This document shows, piece after piece, positions 1-7,512 of a DNA stretch of 64,000 nucleotides (within the stretch, counting starts at the first letter, position 1; the number at the start of each line of letters is the position of its first letter). Below the pieces are notes generated by a model. That model was not told where the DNA came from and ran no database searches. It saw only the letters and a program-made list of their open reading frames with translations. Position numbers and translations under genes: made by a program. The stretch spans positions 1 to 64,000 of the forward strand of contig DAOUGI010000076.1 in the NCBI GenBank assembly GCA_034429215.1. The letters are read 5' to 3'. Source of the DNA: JAFGOG01 sp034429215. GTDB lineage: Bacteria > Chloroflexota > Anaerolineae > JAAYZQ01.

Positions 1-48
1 TGGATTCTTCGGGCCAGGCTGGGAGTGAACATCTGTAGCGTTGCCATT

Positions 49-76
49 TTGACAGTAGCCCCAACCGTGGTACAAT
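49..76 (+). promoter_or_regulatory. Sigma-70-type promoter for tRNA-Glu
   Basis: TTGACA (49-54), a 16-bp spacer and TACAAT (71-76) give a near-consensus promoter about 110 bases before the tRNA. No protein gene is visible in 1-195, so the tRNA is the likely target. Confidence 0.6.
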
Positions 77-195
77 CGTGCTAGTGGGCTGCCGAGCGCC
101 ACGAATGAGGTAAATGAATACGCAGCCCTGTACCTGGAAAACGCTGGAATAATGCCGCAGCCCTTACATGGTAATGTAGGGGCGGCGATAGAAAA

Positions 196-267
196 GCCCC
201 ATCGTCTAGTGGCCTAGGACACCGCCCTTTCAAGGCGGCGACAGGGATTCGAATTCCCTTGGGGGCA
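196..267 (+). tRNA. tRNA-Glu (anticodon TTC)
   Basis: A full cloverleaf can be drawn. The D arm starts at GTCTAG, the anticodon stem CCGCC/GGCGG holds the loop CTTTCAA (anticodon TTC), and the T arm is AGGGA-TTCGAAT-TCCCT. The 3' acceptor strand TGGGGGC would pair with GCCCCCA, but the sequence has only four Cs (GCCCCA). The 5' strand is one base short and the two outermost pairs are lost. This is either a homopolymer sequencing error or a damaged tRNA. CCA is not encoded. Confidence 0.85.
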
Positions 268-360
268 TTATGTCAACCTAGTGGACAGAGCCTGGCTCGC
301 TTGGTGGACGATGGAACGTAGCGGCAGTGGAACACCGCTGCCGAACAATTGGGTGCCTAT

Positions 361-392
361 ACAGGGGGAGTCTGACAAAGATCTCCCCCTGT
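361..392. promoter_or_regulatory. Inverted repeat before hicB
   Basis: ACAGGGGGAG (361-370) and CTCCCCCTGT (383-392) form a perfect 10-bp inverted repeat with a 12-base loop. It ends 18 bases before the hicB start. It could be a HicB operator or a terminator for the tRNA transcript; no T tract follows, so an operator is slightly preferred. Confidence 0.4.
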
Positions 393-410
393 TGTGCAAG
401 AGGAGATCAC

Positions 411-677
411 ATGGATAGAATGCGACAGTTGACCGCTGTGATCGAGCGTGAAGGGGATGGCTACGTCGCCACTTGCCCGGAGCTTGACGTTGTCAGCCAA
501 GGCAAAACCGTTGAGGAGGCGCGGCTGAATCTGGTCGAGGCCGTGGAAGGCTTTTTTGAGGTGGCATCACCGTCCGAGATTCGACGCAGGTTGAAAACAG
601 AGACCTACGTCATGCCCATCATGCCGACGATACCGTCGAGGCGGACCAAGCACGTAGCGAGGCCGCAAGGTGCCTAA
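411..677 (+). CDS. hicB: HicB-family antitoxin
   Basis: 88 residues. The N-terminal region has the HicB partial RNase-H-like fold pattern: an early strand (LTAVIEREGDGYVATCPELDV), then S-Q-G-K-T-V-E-E-A and the helix NLVEAVEGFFE. The family neutralises HicA mRNA interferases and often represses its own operon. The ATG at 411 is chosen because GAGGAGA lies just before it; an in-frame upstream ATG at 327 has no such site. The gene overlaps the following hicA start by 8 bases (GTGCCTAA), so the pair is translationally coupled. The order is antitoxin then toxin, the reverse of the E. coli operon. The short C-terminus has no obvious DNA-binding domain. Confidence 0.85.
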   Translation: MDRMRQLTAVIEREGDGYVATCPELDVVSQGKTVEEARLNLVEAVEGFFEVASPSEIRRRLKTETYVMPIMPTIPSRRTKHVARPQGA

Positions 678-894
678 GCTGCGCGTCCTATCCGGTAGAG
701 AAGTCTGCAAGATCATGGCTAGGCACGGCTTTGAGCAGGTACGCCAGAAGGGCAGCCATCTGATCATGCAGAAGAAGGAAGGGAACACCACCATCACCGT
801 ACCCGTACCAGACCACGATGAGTTGAAGATGGGTACGCTCTTGGGAATCATCAGGCAGTCTGGCCTGCCTCGGTCGCTATTCGAGACTGAGTGA
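670..894 (+). CDS. hicA: HicA-family mRNA interferase toxin
   Basis: 74 residues, typical for HicA/YcfA. It has the double-stranded-RNA-binding-like fold pattern: LSGREVCKIMARHGFEQVRQ, then K-G-S-H with the histidine expected to be catalytic, then the strand TTITVPVPDHDELKMGTL and the helix LLGIIRQSGL. HicA toxins cleave mRNA at the ribosome under stress and are held inactive by HicB. Translation starts at GTG inside the end of hicB. Identification rests on fold pattern, size and pairing. Confidence 0.88.
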   Translation: MPKLRVLSGREVCKIMARHGFEQVRQKGSHLIMQKKEGNTTITVPVPDHDELKMGTLLGIIRQSGLPRSLFETE

Positions 895-943
895 TCACAC
901 CTAGATTTGTGCTGATTGACTCCACTTGTGGTATGATGTCAGC

Positions 944-1072
944 GCTGGGGTTGCAGTTTTGTTAATGTGGCGACCACGCCAACCCCCAGGGTCCCTGGGG
1001 GCACTCTCTAAAGCCCCACCAAAGTCGGTGAGGTTCTACTGGTGAGCCGGCCTGCGGGCCGGCTTGATTCTT
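944..1072 (+). ncRNA. Intergenic element copy A, possible small RNA
   Basis: Most divergent of four copies. The shared core is TATGATGTCAGCG (-10 at 932-937), then TTGCAGTTTTGTTAATGTGG. It is followed by a perfect 9-bp hairpin, CCCCCAGGG (983-991) and CCCTGGGGG (993-1001), and a second hairpin, AGCCGGCC (1045-1052)/GGCCGGCT (1057-1064) with TGATTCTT after it. This copy has no clear -35 box. The rest of the 895-1343 gap shows no convincing gene. Confidence 0.4.
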
Positions 1073-1268
1073 GGTTGGGGTACTTGCACTCTCCACGTAG
1101 GTTGGGTATAGAATTGAAGTGTGTGCTGTATCGTCTGCGCGCGCTGCCAGGTGCAGGGCTGCGCCGTCTGGGCGGCAGGTAGGAGCAGAACCAGCACCCG
1201 TTTTGCGCGCAGGACGTGCTGGCGGTGCTGGGGAAAGGCCTGGGTGCTCAGGACTCAGGCTACTGCCC

Positions 1269-1292
1269 GAACTGCATGCTGCGTCGACCGTA
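1269..1292 (+). promoter_or_regulatory. Possible ECF-type promoter of the sigma factor gene
   Basis: GAAC (1269-1272), a 16-bp spacer and CGTA (1289-1292) resemble the GAAC...CGTA pattern of many ECF sigma promoters, 52 bases before the sigma gene. Autoregulation would be usual for this class. The motifs are short, so chance is possible. Confidence 0.3.
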
Positions 1293-1343
1293 ATATTGGC
1301 TTCCTTGTGCGTCCAATAGATAGGAGGTCGTTCTGGTTGGTGC

Positions 1344-1946
1344 ATGGCTGAGCTCGATGACCTGATTTCCCAGTGCCAACGAGGCGAGCTGGATGCCTTC
1401 GGCGAGCTGTTCCGCCGATATGAAGCGCGCATCTATCGTCTCGCGGCGGCGATCCTGCATCACGAGCAGGACGCCGAAGACGCCACGCAAGATGCGTGTC
1501 TGCGGGTCTTTCAGCGCATCAAGGGCTACCGGGCAGATGCCTCGTTCGAAACCTGGCTGACGGCCGTCGTGCTCAATGTCTGCCGTGATCGCCTGCGCAG
1601 GCGGCAAGTGCGGAAGTGGTTCTCGCTGGCACGCGGGGCCGAGCGCTCAGATCCACAAGCTTCCGAGTTGCTGAACACCGTCGCTGCGAGACTGGAACAG
1701 CAGACACTGTGGGCGATGGTCGATCGGCTGGAGGAGAGGCATCGGTTGGCGCTCATCCTTCGCTACCAGGAGAACCTGTCCTGCGCGGAGATCGCTCAGG
1801 TCTTCGGCGTCCCCGTGCGCACGGTGTATTCTTATCTGGACACGGGCCGGGCAAGACTGCGTGTGATGTTCCAGGACGACCTGAATCGACAGGAACGAAA
1901 GGAGGCGTACCCATGTGGTCAAGACGTGCCGACCGACGAGCGCTGA
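1344..1946 (+). CDS. ECF-family RNA polymerase sigma factor
   Basis: 200 residues. Region 2 is near residues 20-95 (GELFRRYEARIYRLAAAIL...AEDATQDACLRVFQ...SFETWLTAVVLNVCRDRLRRR). Region 4 is near 120-180 (LEERHRLALILRYQENLSCAEIAQVFGVPVRTVYSYLDTGRARLR), with the helix-turn-helix that reads the -35 box. There is no region 1 or 3, as in group 4 (ECF) sigma factors. The last 34 bases overlap the downstream anti-sigma gene, so the two are coupled. The best Shine-Dalgarno, TAGGAGG at 1321, is unusually far (about 17 bases) from this ATG. Confidence 0.9.
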   Translation: MAELDDLISQCQRGELDAFGELFRRYEARIYRLAAAILHHEQDAEDATQDACLRVFQRIKGYRADASFETWLTAVVLNVCRDRLRRRQVRKWFSLARGAERSDPQASELLNTVAARLEQQTLWAMVDRLEERHRLALILRYQENLSCAEIAQVFGVPVRTVYSYLDTGRARLRVMFQDDLNRQERKEAYPCGQDVPTDER

Positions 1947-4774
1947 CCTGTCAGCAGGTTGAGTCCATGCTGACGGCATACTTGGAGGACGGGCTCACTC
2001 CGGAGTACAGGGCAGCCTTCCAGGATCATCTCGCCAACTGCCCATCTTGCGGCCGGTCGCTGCGCCAGGCACAGGCGATGGAGAGCGCCCTCCGTCTGCA
2101 GACGACACGCCGCCCGATGCTGTCGCCTGAGGCCTCCGCCCGCATCCGGGAGAGGGTCTACACGCGGATGAGGCAGGGGTTAATCGTGCGCCGGGCAACG
2201 CGCCTGGCGGGGCAAGCTCTGGCTGCCAGTATGGCTATCGCGCTGGTTGCCCTGGCGTTCGTTGCGTGGCAGCACTTCAAGGCGCACAGCCAGAGCGCAG
2301 TTGGCCAGACAGCCCTCACTCCGGTCCCGTCCATGCAGACGACCGTGGCGCCGCGTGCTTCAGAGTTGCCCGTGGCTGCCCCAACCACGGAGAGCCCTAG
2401 CAACCGGTCAGCCCCCGCGGGGGATGCCCAAGGACTTGTGACCCTACGTTTCGCCTGTCCTAGGCAGAACCTGAGCGAGTTTGAATCGCTGGCTGCGGTT
2501 TTTCACAAGCAGAACCCTACAATCGCCGTCGAGGTCGTTGCTATTCAGGATGTCATAGATGACCTTGAGGATTGGCAGAACTTCTATCCTCAGTTGGCGT
2601 CGGGAGCAGATGCGGCCTACTACCTTGTCGATCTGAGTGGCGCACTTACGGGCTTGCTGCGCGACCTGACGCCATTTGTCGAGGCCGACCCAGATCTCGC
2701 GCCTGAGGATTTCTTCCCCGGCATGCTCGGGGCATTCCAAGCACTGGGTGGCACATGGGCACTGCCATCGCAGGTCCAGATGCGGGCACTCTACTTCGAC
2801 AAACAGAAGTTCGATGATGCCGGAATTGCTTACCCCACCCTGACCTGGACAAGAGACGATTTTCTGGCTGCTGCACGAGGGCTGACTCGGCGCGAGGGTG
2901 GGGAAATCGCGCAGTATGGATTCGTCGACTGGCCGGGATCCGCCGAGAAAGCTCTTGTTTTGGCCCATCTGACCAACCCTTTGGAGAGCAATCCTCCGCT
3001 GACGGCACCTGCTCTCGTCGAGGCTGCGCAGTGGTATGCAGATCTGGTGCGGCTGTACGAGGTCATGCCAGCTCCCTTGCCGGATAAGGACGGATCGTAT
3101 GACTGGGCACAGGATCTGATTGACAGCGGCAGAGCGGCGATGTGGACCTATCCCCTGGACACGTACGCGCTGGCGGCATTTCGGCGAGATCTAGACACGG
3201 AAGTGGGAGTGGCACCTTTTCCTACTGACGGCGAGCCACTCGTGTCTGCAAATGGCTATGGGTACACCATGAGTGCCGGCACCGAGCATCCTCAGGAGAG
3301 CTGGCTCTGGCTGCGGTACCTGAGCTACCAACGACTTCGAGGTCCAGGAGACGCTTTAGCTGAGTGGCTGCCCGCGCGCCGTTCTGTGGCGGAACAGAGC
3401 GGCTTCTGGGATCAGTTTGACGCGGAGACGGCCGAGGTGGTGCGCTACGGAGCGGAGCACCTCCTTCCACTCTTCGCGGCAAGCCCGAAGTGGCTTCACG
3501 CGGGACTTGCCATGACTGACATCTTCGGTGGCAAGCCGGTGGAACAAGCGCTAACCGAGGCTCAGGCTGCGCTGGAAGGGCAGGTGGCGCAGGCCGCTCA
3601 AGCCACGCCTATCCCCGTCGCCGTCGCTAGCCCCGAGCCACAGGGACAGGCGGGAACCGTCGCCATCGACTTTGCTCCTCCCCCCGGAGTGGATGCCACT
3701 GCCTACCGGGCGTTAGCGAGCGCTTTCAACCAGAGCCAGTCCGATGTGCAGGTGCATGTCGTCACTCCAGACCAGGCACGGACGGCTGACTGCTTCGCCG
3801 AAATGCGTTCTGTCGAGGATGATAGTACCCGGGCGGAACTACTCGACCTCCAGCCTCTAGTGGACGCTGACCCTTCCCTTCCCTTGAACGACTTCTACCC
3901 GAGTTTTCTGGACAGCTTTCGTTTCCAGGGGGACCTGTGGGGCATCCCCACCCAGGCCGAGGTCCGACTAGTCTTCTACAACCGTGCCCTCTTCGATACA
4001 GCCGGTGTACCTTACCCGATGCAAGGCTGGACGCTGGATGACTTCCTGAGCCGGGCTGTGGCGCTGACGCAGGGCGATGGCGCTGAAAAGCAGTATGGAT
4101 TCTTGCCCCTGAACGGCGACGCCAGCGATCTCCAGGTCTTTGTCGCTTTGCAGGGTGCCTCCCTGTGGGATGAAAAAGGCCGACCCAGGTTCGATTCTCC
4201 CGATGTAGTGGATGCGGTGCAGTGGTACGCTGACCTGGCAGTGAAGCATGGCGTAATGCCCGTGTTCACCGACGACTTGCCTCAGCCAGACCCTGCGGCA
4301 CAGGAGGCGCGGCGTGAGCTGGTGCGGGCGGGCCGAGTCGCGATGTGGACCGACTTTGCAGGTATCGATCGCAGCAGCACCTGGCCTACAGACACGAAGG
4401 TGGGGATGGCTCCGCTGCCGGTTGGGGCCGAGGCGGTGGGCGAGTTTCTGTACGAAGGGCTGTTCATCGCAAGCGATACACCCAACGCGTCGGCGTGTTG
4501 GGAGTGGATAAAGGCTGTCAGCAGGCAGTCGGAGTTGGTGAGAGCGCTGCCCGCCCGGCGCTCGCTTCTGGAGTCGACGGGCTTCACCGACCAGGTTGGG
4601 CGCGATGCCGCAGAGGCGTATCGTGCCTCCCTGGAGTATGCCGAGCTGCGCAGGCCATTCACTCGTGAGGCAGGGGCTCAGGCGCTGCTTGTGTACCAGG
4701 CACTCGCGGATATCCTGAGTGGGGAGTCGGCGGGGATAGCCCTCGAGGCGGCGCAGCAGCAAGCACAGAAGTGA
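1913..4774 (+). CDS. Anti-sigma factor fused to two solute-binding domains
   Basis: 953 residues. The start at 1913 follows AAAGGAGG at the right distance. Residues 1-60 form a zinc-finger anti-sigma (zf-HC2/ZAS) domain with C13 and the motif H39-x3-C43-x2-C46. A basic stretch leads to one transmembrane helix near 99-120, then a Pro/Thr linker. Two tandem extracellular regions follow (about 175-580 and 595-950). Both resemble family 1 sugar ABC solute-binding proteins, with the same LTWTRDDFLAAARGLT/GWTLDDFLSRAVALT and AAQWYADL/AVQWYADL segments. The second is slightly shorter. No ABC transporter lies nearby. The likely job is inferred: binding of an external solute outside the membrane releases the sigma factor inside. 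Confidence 0.85.
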   Translation: MWSRRADRRALTCQQVESMLTAYLEDGLTPEYRAAFQDHLANCPSCGRSLRQAQAMESALRLQTTRRPMLSPEASARIRERVYTRMRQGLIVRRATRLAGQALAASMAIALVALAFVAWQHFKAHSQSAVGQTALTPVPSMQTTVAPRASELPVAAPTTESPSNRSAPAGDAQGLVTLRFACPRQNLSEFESLAAVFHKQNPTIAVEVVAIQDVIDDLEDWQNFYPQLASGADAAYYLVDLSGALTGLLRDLTPFVEADPDLAPEDFFPGMLGAFQALGGTWALPSQVQMRALYFDKQKFDDAGIAYPTLTWTRDDFLAAARGLTRREGGEIAQYGFVDWPGSAEKALVLAHLTNPLESNPPLTAPALVEAAQWYADLVRLYEVMPAPLPDKDGSYDWAQDLIDSGRAAMWTYPLDTYALAAFRRDLDTEVGVAPFPTDGEPLVSANGYGYTMSAGTEHPQESWLWLRYLSYQRLRGPGDALAEWLPARRSVAEQSGFWDQFDAETAEVVRYGAEHLLPLFAASPKWLHAGLAMTDIFGGKPVEQALTEAQAALEGQVAQAAQATPIPVAVASPEPQGQAGTVAIDFAPPPGVDATAYRALASAFNQSQSDVQVHVVTPDQARTADCFAEMRSVEDDSTRAELLDLQPLVDADPSLPLNDFYPSFLDSFRFQGDLWGIPTQAEVRLVFYNRALFDTAGVPYPMQGWTLDDFLSRAVALTQGDGAEKQYGFLPLNGDASDLQVFVALQGASLWDEKGRPRFDSPDVVDAVQWYADLAVKHGVMPVFTDDLPQPDPAAQEARRELVRAGRVAMWTDFAGIDRSSTWPTDTKVGMAPLPVGAEAVGEFLYEGLFIASDTPNASACWEWIKAVSRQSELVRALPARRSLLESTGFTDQVGRDAAEAYRASLEYAELRRPFTREAGAQALLVYQALADILSGESAGIALEAAQQQAQK

Positions 4775-4912
4775 GTGGGTGTCGCAGGGGGCAGATGCTG
4801 GCAATGCCACCGACGAGTTCTCTCCTGGTGAGGCGGTTTCCGGCTTGGCTCTTGTCTAGTCAGGCGCATCCTCGATTCCAGCTTGCACCTTCCACGCCCC
4901 CTCTACAAGTAA

Positions 4913-5172
4913 CACTGTGATAATGACGTGAACTCTGCAGGTTTAATCTGAGAGGGGATACAGGAAATGCCGACCAGCAAGGTAGGCGAACGTATAGGAC
5001 AAAGGTGCAGGAAACTCAGGATCGCGAGCAACACCCCTGGCTATCCCGGCACGCTGGCATTTCCAGTAGAAACGGTTTTGACCGTTTACGCCCTTTGTGG
5101 TATGATGTCAGCGTTGGGATTGCAGTTTTGTTAATGTGGCGACAATAACTGCCCCCAAGGTCCCTTGGGGGC
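4913..5172. repeat. Long dispersed repeat, copy 1 (pair with 60112-60369)
   Basis: About 260 bases closely match 60112-60369, from CACTGTGAT through to the GC hairpin of the small-RNA element. It contains the inverted repeat GGAAATGCC (4963-4971)/GGCATTTCC (5056-5064), able to form a long stem-loop. No transposase-like gene is inside. It could be a MITE-like mobile repeat. With the element below, it accounts for the 4775-5379 gap. Confidence 0.75.
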
Positions 5173-5245
5173 AATCCCATGTCGCCATTTATGTCGACAA
5201 GAGATACTCAAACTCTACTCAGTGGGCTGGCATGCGGGCCGGCCC
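5113..5245 (+). ncRNA. Intergenic element copy B, possible small RNA
   Basis: TTGACC (5078-5083), a 17-bp spacer and TATGAT (5101-5106) form a good promoter. The -35 box lies inside a perfect inverted repeat, AAACGGT-TTTG-ACCGTTT (5070-5087). Downstream is the shared core and a perfect 10-bp hairpin, GCCCCCAAGG (5151-5160)/CCTTGGGGGC (5163-5172). A second hairpin follows at 5224-5245 without a clear T tract. It is convergent with the Crp/Fnr gene. No start codon with a ribosome binding site is seen inside the core. Confidence 0.45.
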
Positions 5246-5379
5246 GCTTCGCAGTGTCGTGGCCGAGAGCACACCTCATTGCCGGGCACAGCAAACGCAG
5301 CGCCCGCGCCTGATAACAGACCCGAGCGGGCGTCGCGACATCCTCGAACGGCTACCGGTGGTGCGGATGTGCGCTCGGC

Positions 5380-6063
5380 CTACCCTTTGACCTGCCTGGC
5401 CAGTTCCTCCAGTCTGCGTTGGTCGTGGATGACGAACTCGGTGCGCGTAATGTCGATCAGCCCTTCGTCAGCAAAGCGGTGGAGGAAGCGGCACACCACC
5501 TCACGCGTCGTCCCGATGCGCGCGGCGATCTCGTCCAGGGTCAGGCTCCGGGGGATCGACTCAGCCTCACGGCCGGCCGAGAACGCCACCAGTAGCTGCG
5601 CTAGGCGGCCGGCCACTGGCTGAAAGGCCAGCCCCTCCACAACGGTGCTGGCCCGCTGCATGCGCTCGATCATCAGGCCGCACAACGCCCACAAGATGCT
5701 GCCGTGGGCGAGCAGGAGCGGCTCGATGTCTTGTCGCGACCAGAGGTGCAGGCGCGTGCGAGCGTGCGCTTCCAACGTTGCCGGCAGCACGGCGCCCTCC
5801 CGGAAAAAGGCCGGGCCCCAGAACAGCTCGCCTGCGCCAAAGGTCGCGATCAGCAGACTGCGCCCCTCGCTGGATACCTTGGCCGCATCGATCTGGCCTT
5901 TACCCACCAGGAACAGGTAGGGCCACACATCGCCCTGCAGCGCAAGAATTTCCCCCTTCTGCAATTCCCGCGCCAGCGACTGCCCCACCAGGAGTTCCTG
6001 TTCACGGACTCCTAGAGAGGAAAAGATCGAATGTGAGCGCAACCATTCTTCCAGGGTCTTCAT
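5380..6063 (-). CDS. Crp/Fnr-family transcription regulator
   Basis: 227 residues. An N-terminal cyclic-nucleotide-binding-type beta-roll (about 10-125, with LQKGEILALQGD and FGAGELFWGPAFF) is joined by a long helix to a winged helix-turn-helix (about 150-220: SLTLDEIAARIGTTREVVCRFLHRFADEGLIDI). No cysteine cluster for an Fe-S centre is visible, so it is not a classic Fnr. The ATG at 6063 is preferred because AAGAGGG lies before it; upstream in-frame codons lack one. It is divergent from the lipoprotein gene at 6257. A 15-bp palindrome in the shared region is a possible operator. Effector and regulon are unknown. Confidence 0.88.
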   Translation of the reverse strand: MKTLEEWLRSHSIFSSLGVREQELLVGQSLARELQKGEILALQGDVWPYLFLVGKGQIDAAKVSSEGRSLLIATFGAGELFWGPAFFREGAVLPATLEAHARTRLHLWSRQDIEPLLLAHGSILWALCGLMIERMQRASTVVEGLAFQPVAGRLAQLLVAFSAGREAESIPRSLTLDEIAARIGTTREVVCRFLHRFADEGLIDITRTEFVIHDQRRLEELARQVKG

Positions 6064-6108
6064 GAATCTGGCCGTCCCTCTTTTGAGTGCTGCCCTGCAC
6101 AGCAGTGT

Positions 6109-6138
6109 ATCATATCCCTGCACCCCGGGCAAATGCAA
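6109..6138 (-). promoter_or_regulatory. Probable promoter of the Crp/Fnr gene
   Basis: Read on the minus strand: TTGCAT (6138-6133), an 18-bp spacer and TATGAT (6114-6109), about 45 bases before the ATG. Confidence 0.45.
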
Positions 6139-6188
6139 TCCCGGGCTGGTAAGTTGCCAAAAGTTCAAGACTTCTGGCCGCTGTTGTG

Positions 6189-6203
6189 CTATGTTGAACA
6201 TAG
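6189..6203. promoter_or_regulatory. 15-bp palindrome between divergent genes
   Basis: CTATGTT-G-AACATAG is a perfect 7-bp inverted repeat with one central base. It lies 53 bases before the lipoprotein gene and upstream of the Crp/Fnr promoter. It is a candidate dimer binding site, perhaps for the adjacent regulator. It does not match the Fnr (TTGAT-N4-ATCAA) or E. coli Crp consensus. Confidence 0.4.
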
Positions 6204-6256
6204 ACAGTGGACTTGCTTCCGGTGCTGGGGCTGCGCTGTTCCTGTAACCAAGGTTT

Positions 6257-6682
6257 ATGATGAAAAGACACCTACTCTTCTGGCTGGCACTCGTGGTTGC
6301 GGTCTGTGCTTCGTGCAGCCAGGCTGCACCGGCCAATGACCCACCTTTCTGCCCACGGCCGACGGGCACGCCCTACTACCTGATGGTCCCGCCGGAGCAG
6401 TTGCCCACGCCCCAACCATTTTCCACACCCACCCAGATAGAGATCGGCGGCAGAAGCTTGCTCGTGGATAGGGTGGTCGAGGGCCCACTCTGCAACGGCA
6501 CATGGAGAGGAACGGTGTATGTCACCTGCAACGTTCAGGTCTATCCCTGGGAGGAGCAACCCACGTTCCTGAAAGACTGCAACTTGACGATCGAGCCCGA
6601 CACTGTCGTCTACGTGGCCGCTCATGGCGATGAGCCCTACTACAAGGGCTGCTCGTGCCATATCGGCAGCGGCGGGCCATGA
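6257..6682 (+). CDS. Small exported protein, probable lipoprotein
   Basis: 141 residues, not recognised as a named family. An N-terminal MMKR, a hydrophobic stretch and V-C-A-S-C-S form a signal peptide, probably lipidated, although the lipobox is not canonical. The mature part is Pro-rich near residues 35-60, then a beta-rich segment with several cysteines (GPLCNGTW, VTCNVQV, LKDCNLTI, GCSCHIG) that could form disulfides or bind metal. It is followed after 20 bases by a membrane protein gene and is probably cotranscribed with it. It is divergent from the Crp/Fnr gene. Confidence 0.65.
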   Translation: MMKRHLLFWLALVVAVCASCSQAAPANDPPFCPRPTGTPYYLMVPPEQLPTPQPFSTPTQIEIGGRSLLVDRVVEGPLCNGTWRGTVYVTCNVQVYPWEEQPTFLKDCNLTIEPDTVVYVAAHGDEPYYKGCSCHIGSGGP

Positions 6683-6702
6683 GATTCAGAAAGGAGACGA
6701 GA

Positions 6703-7473
6703 ATGAACAAACGACATCTGCTTGGAGCAGTACTGGGCATCATCGGCGCGCTGATGGGGGTCATTGGCCACTTTATCCTCTTCCAGAAATGGTATATCGT
6801 CGGAATGAACACGCCATCCGCCGAGCCGGGGTGCGAAATCCTCCTGAAGACGATCCACCCTCTCATGGCCGACTTGGGGCTCCTCGGCGGCGTGCTGTTC
6901 GCCGTCAGTGCCTATGGATTCCTGACCCACAGGAACTGGGCGTTCTTCCTCTCGGTGGTGGCTATCGTCCTGGCGCTGTTGGGCAGTTGGTTTGTCAACG
7001 TGCCGTTCATGGCAGCAGGTCTGCCACCCGTCTATTTCCCCCTCTTCTGGCCCTACCTGGTAATCTACTTTCTGCTCGTCAGGGTTGTGGGAGGAGTCTC
7101 GTGGCTCCGTACCCTGCTGGCGCTTTTTGCCGGCATGGCCTATATCACCTGCTGGATGAACGGTGTCGCCAGCACGAGCCGGATCATTACCATCGGTGCT
7201 CCGATCTTTAGCCTCGTGCAAAAGCTGCACTGGGCGGCCATGGTTGGGTGGGCTGTAGTGACGGTGGGCATCATCATCGGGCCCCGCGAATGGACACGTG
7301 TCGTCGGCCTGGTCGCCGGCACAGCCGAGCTTGTAGTGGGCATCCCCCTCGCCATTGAGACTGGCGGAGCGCTGGGAAGGTTCTCGCTCTTTGCCCTGGC
7401 TCCGATCATCTGCCTGGGCCTGGTGGTGCTGTTCGCCTGGCCGAGGCTCTGGTTCAAGGTCACCGAGAGATGA
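6703..7473 (+). CDS. Polytopic membrane protein of unknown function
   Basis: 256 residues with about seven or eight hydrophobic segments: near 5-25, then LLGGVLFAVSAYGFL, FFLSVVAIVLALLGSWFV, YLVIYFLLVRVV, LLALFAGMAYITCW, AAMVGWAVVTVGIIIG, VGLVAGTAELVVGIPLAI and LFALAPIICLGLVVLFAW. No enzyme motif is visible. The start at 6703 follows GAAAGGAGACGAG; the upstream in-frame ATG at 6655 lies within the previous gene and has no such site. Its placement after the lipoprotein suggests a two-gene unit. Confidence 0.7.
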   Translation: MNKRHLLGAVLGIIGALMGVIGHFILFQKWYIVGMNTPSAEPGCEILLKTIHPLMADLGLLGGVLFAVSAYGFLTHRNWAFFLSVVAIVLALLGSWFVNVPFMAAGLPPVYFPLFWPYLVIYFLLVRVVGGVSWLRTLLALFAGMAYITCWMNGVASTSRIITIGAPIFSLVQKLHWAAMVGWAVVTVGIIIGPREWTRVVGLVAGTAELVVGIPLAIETGGALGRFSLFALAPIICLGLVVLFAWPRLWFKVTER

Positions 7474-7512
7474 TGTATTGGATTCTTCGGAAAGGCTTGA
7501 AATGATCAGGCT

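Noticed and set aside
1119..1432. Several short overlapping frames before the ECF sigma gene
   Set aside because: No ribosome binding sites, and composition is unlike the flanking real genes.
5136..5390. Plus-strand frames starting MATITAPKVPWG at 5136 and 60333
   Set aside because: Similar only within the repeat element; they diverge completely after the hairpin and lack a ribosome binding site.
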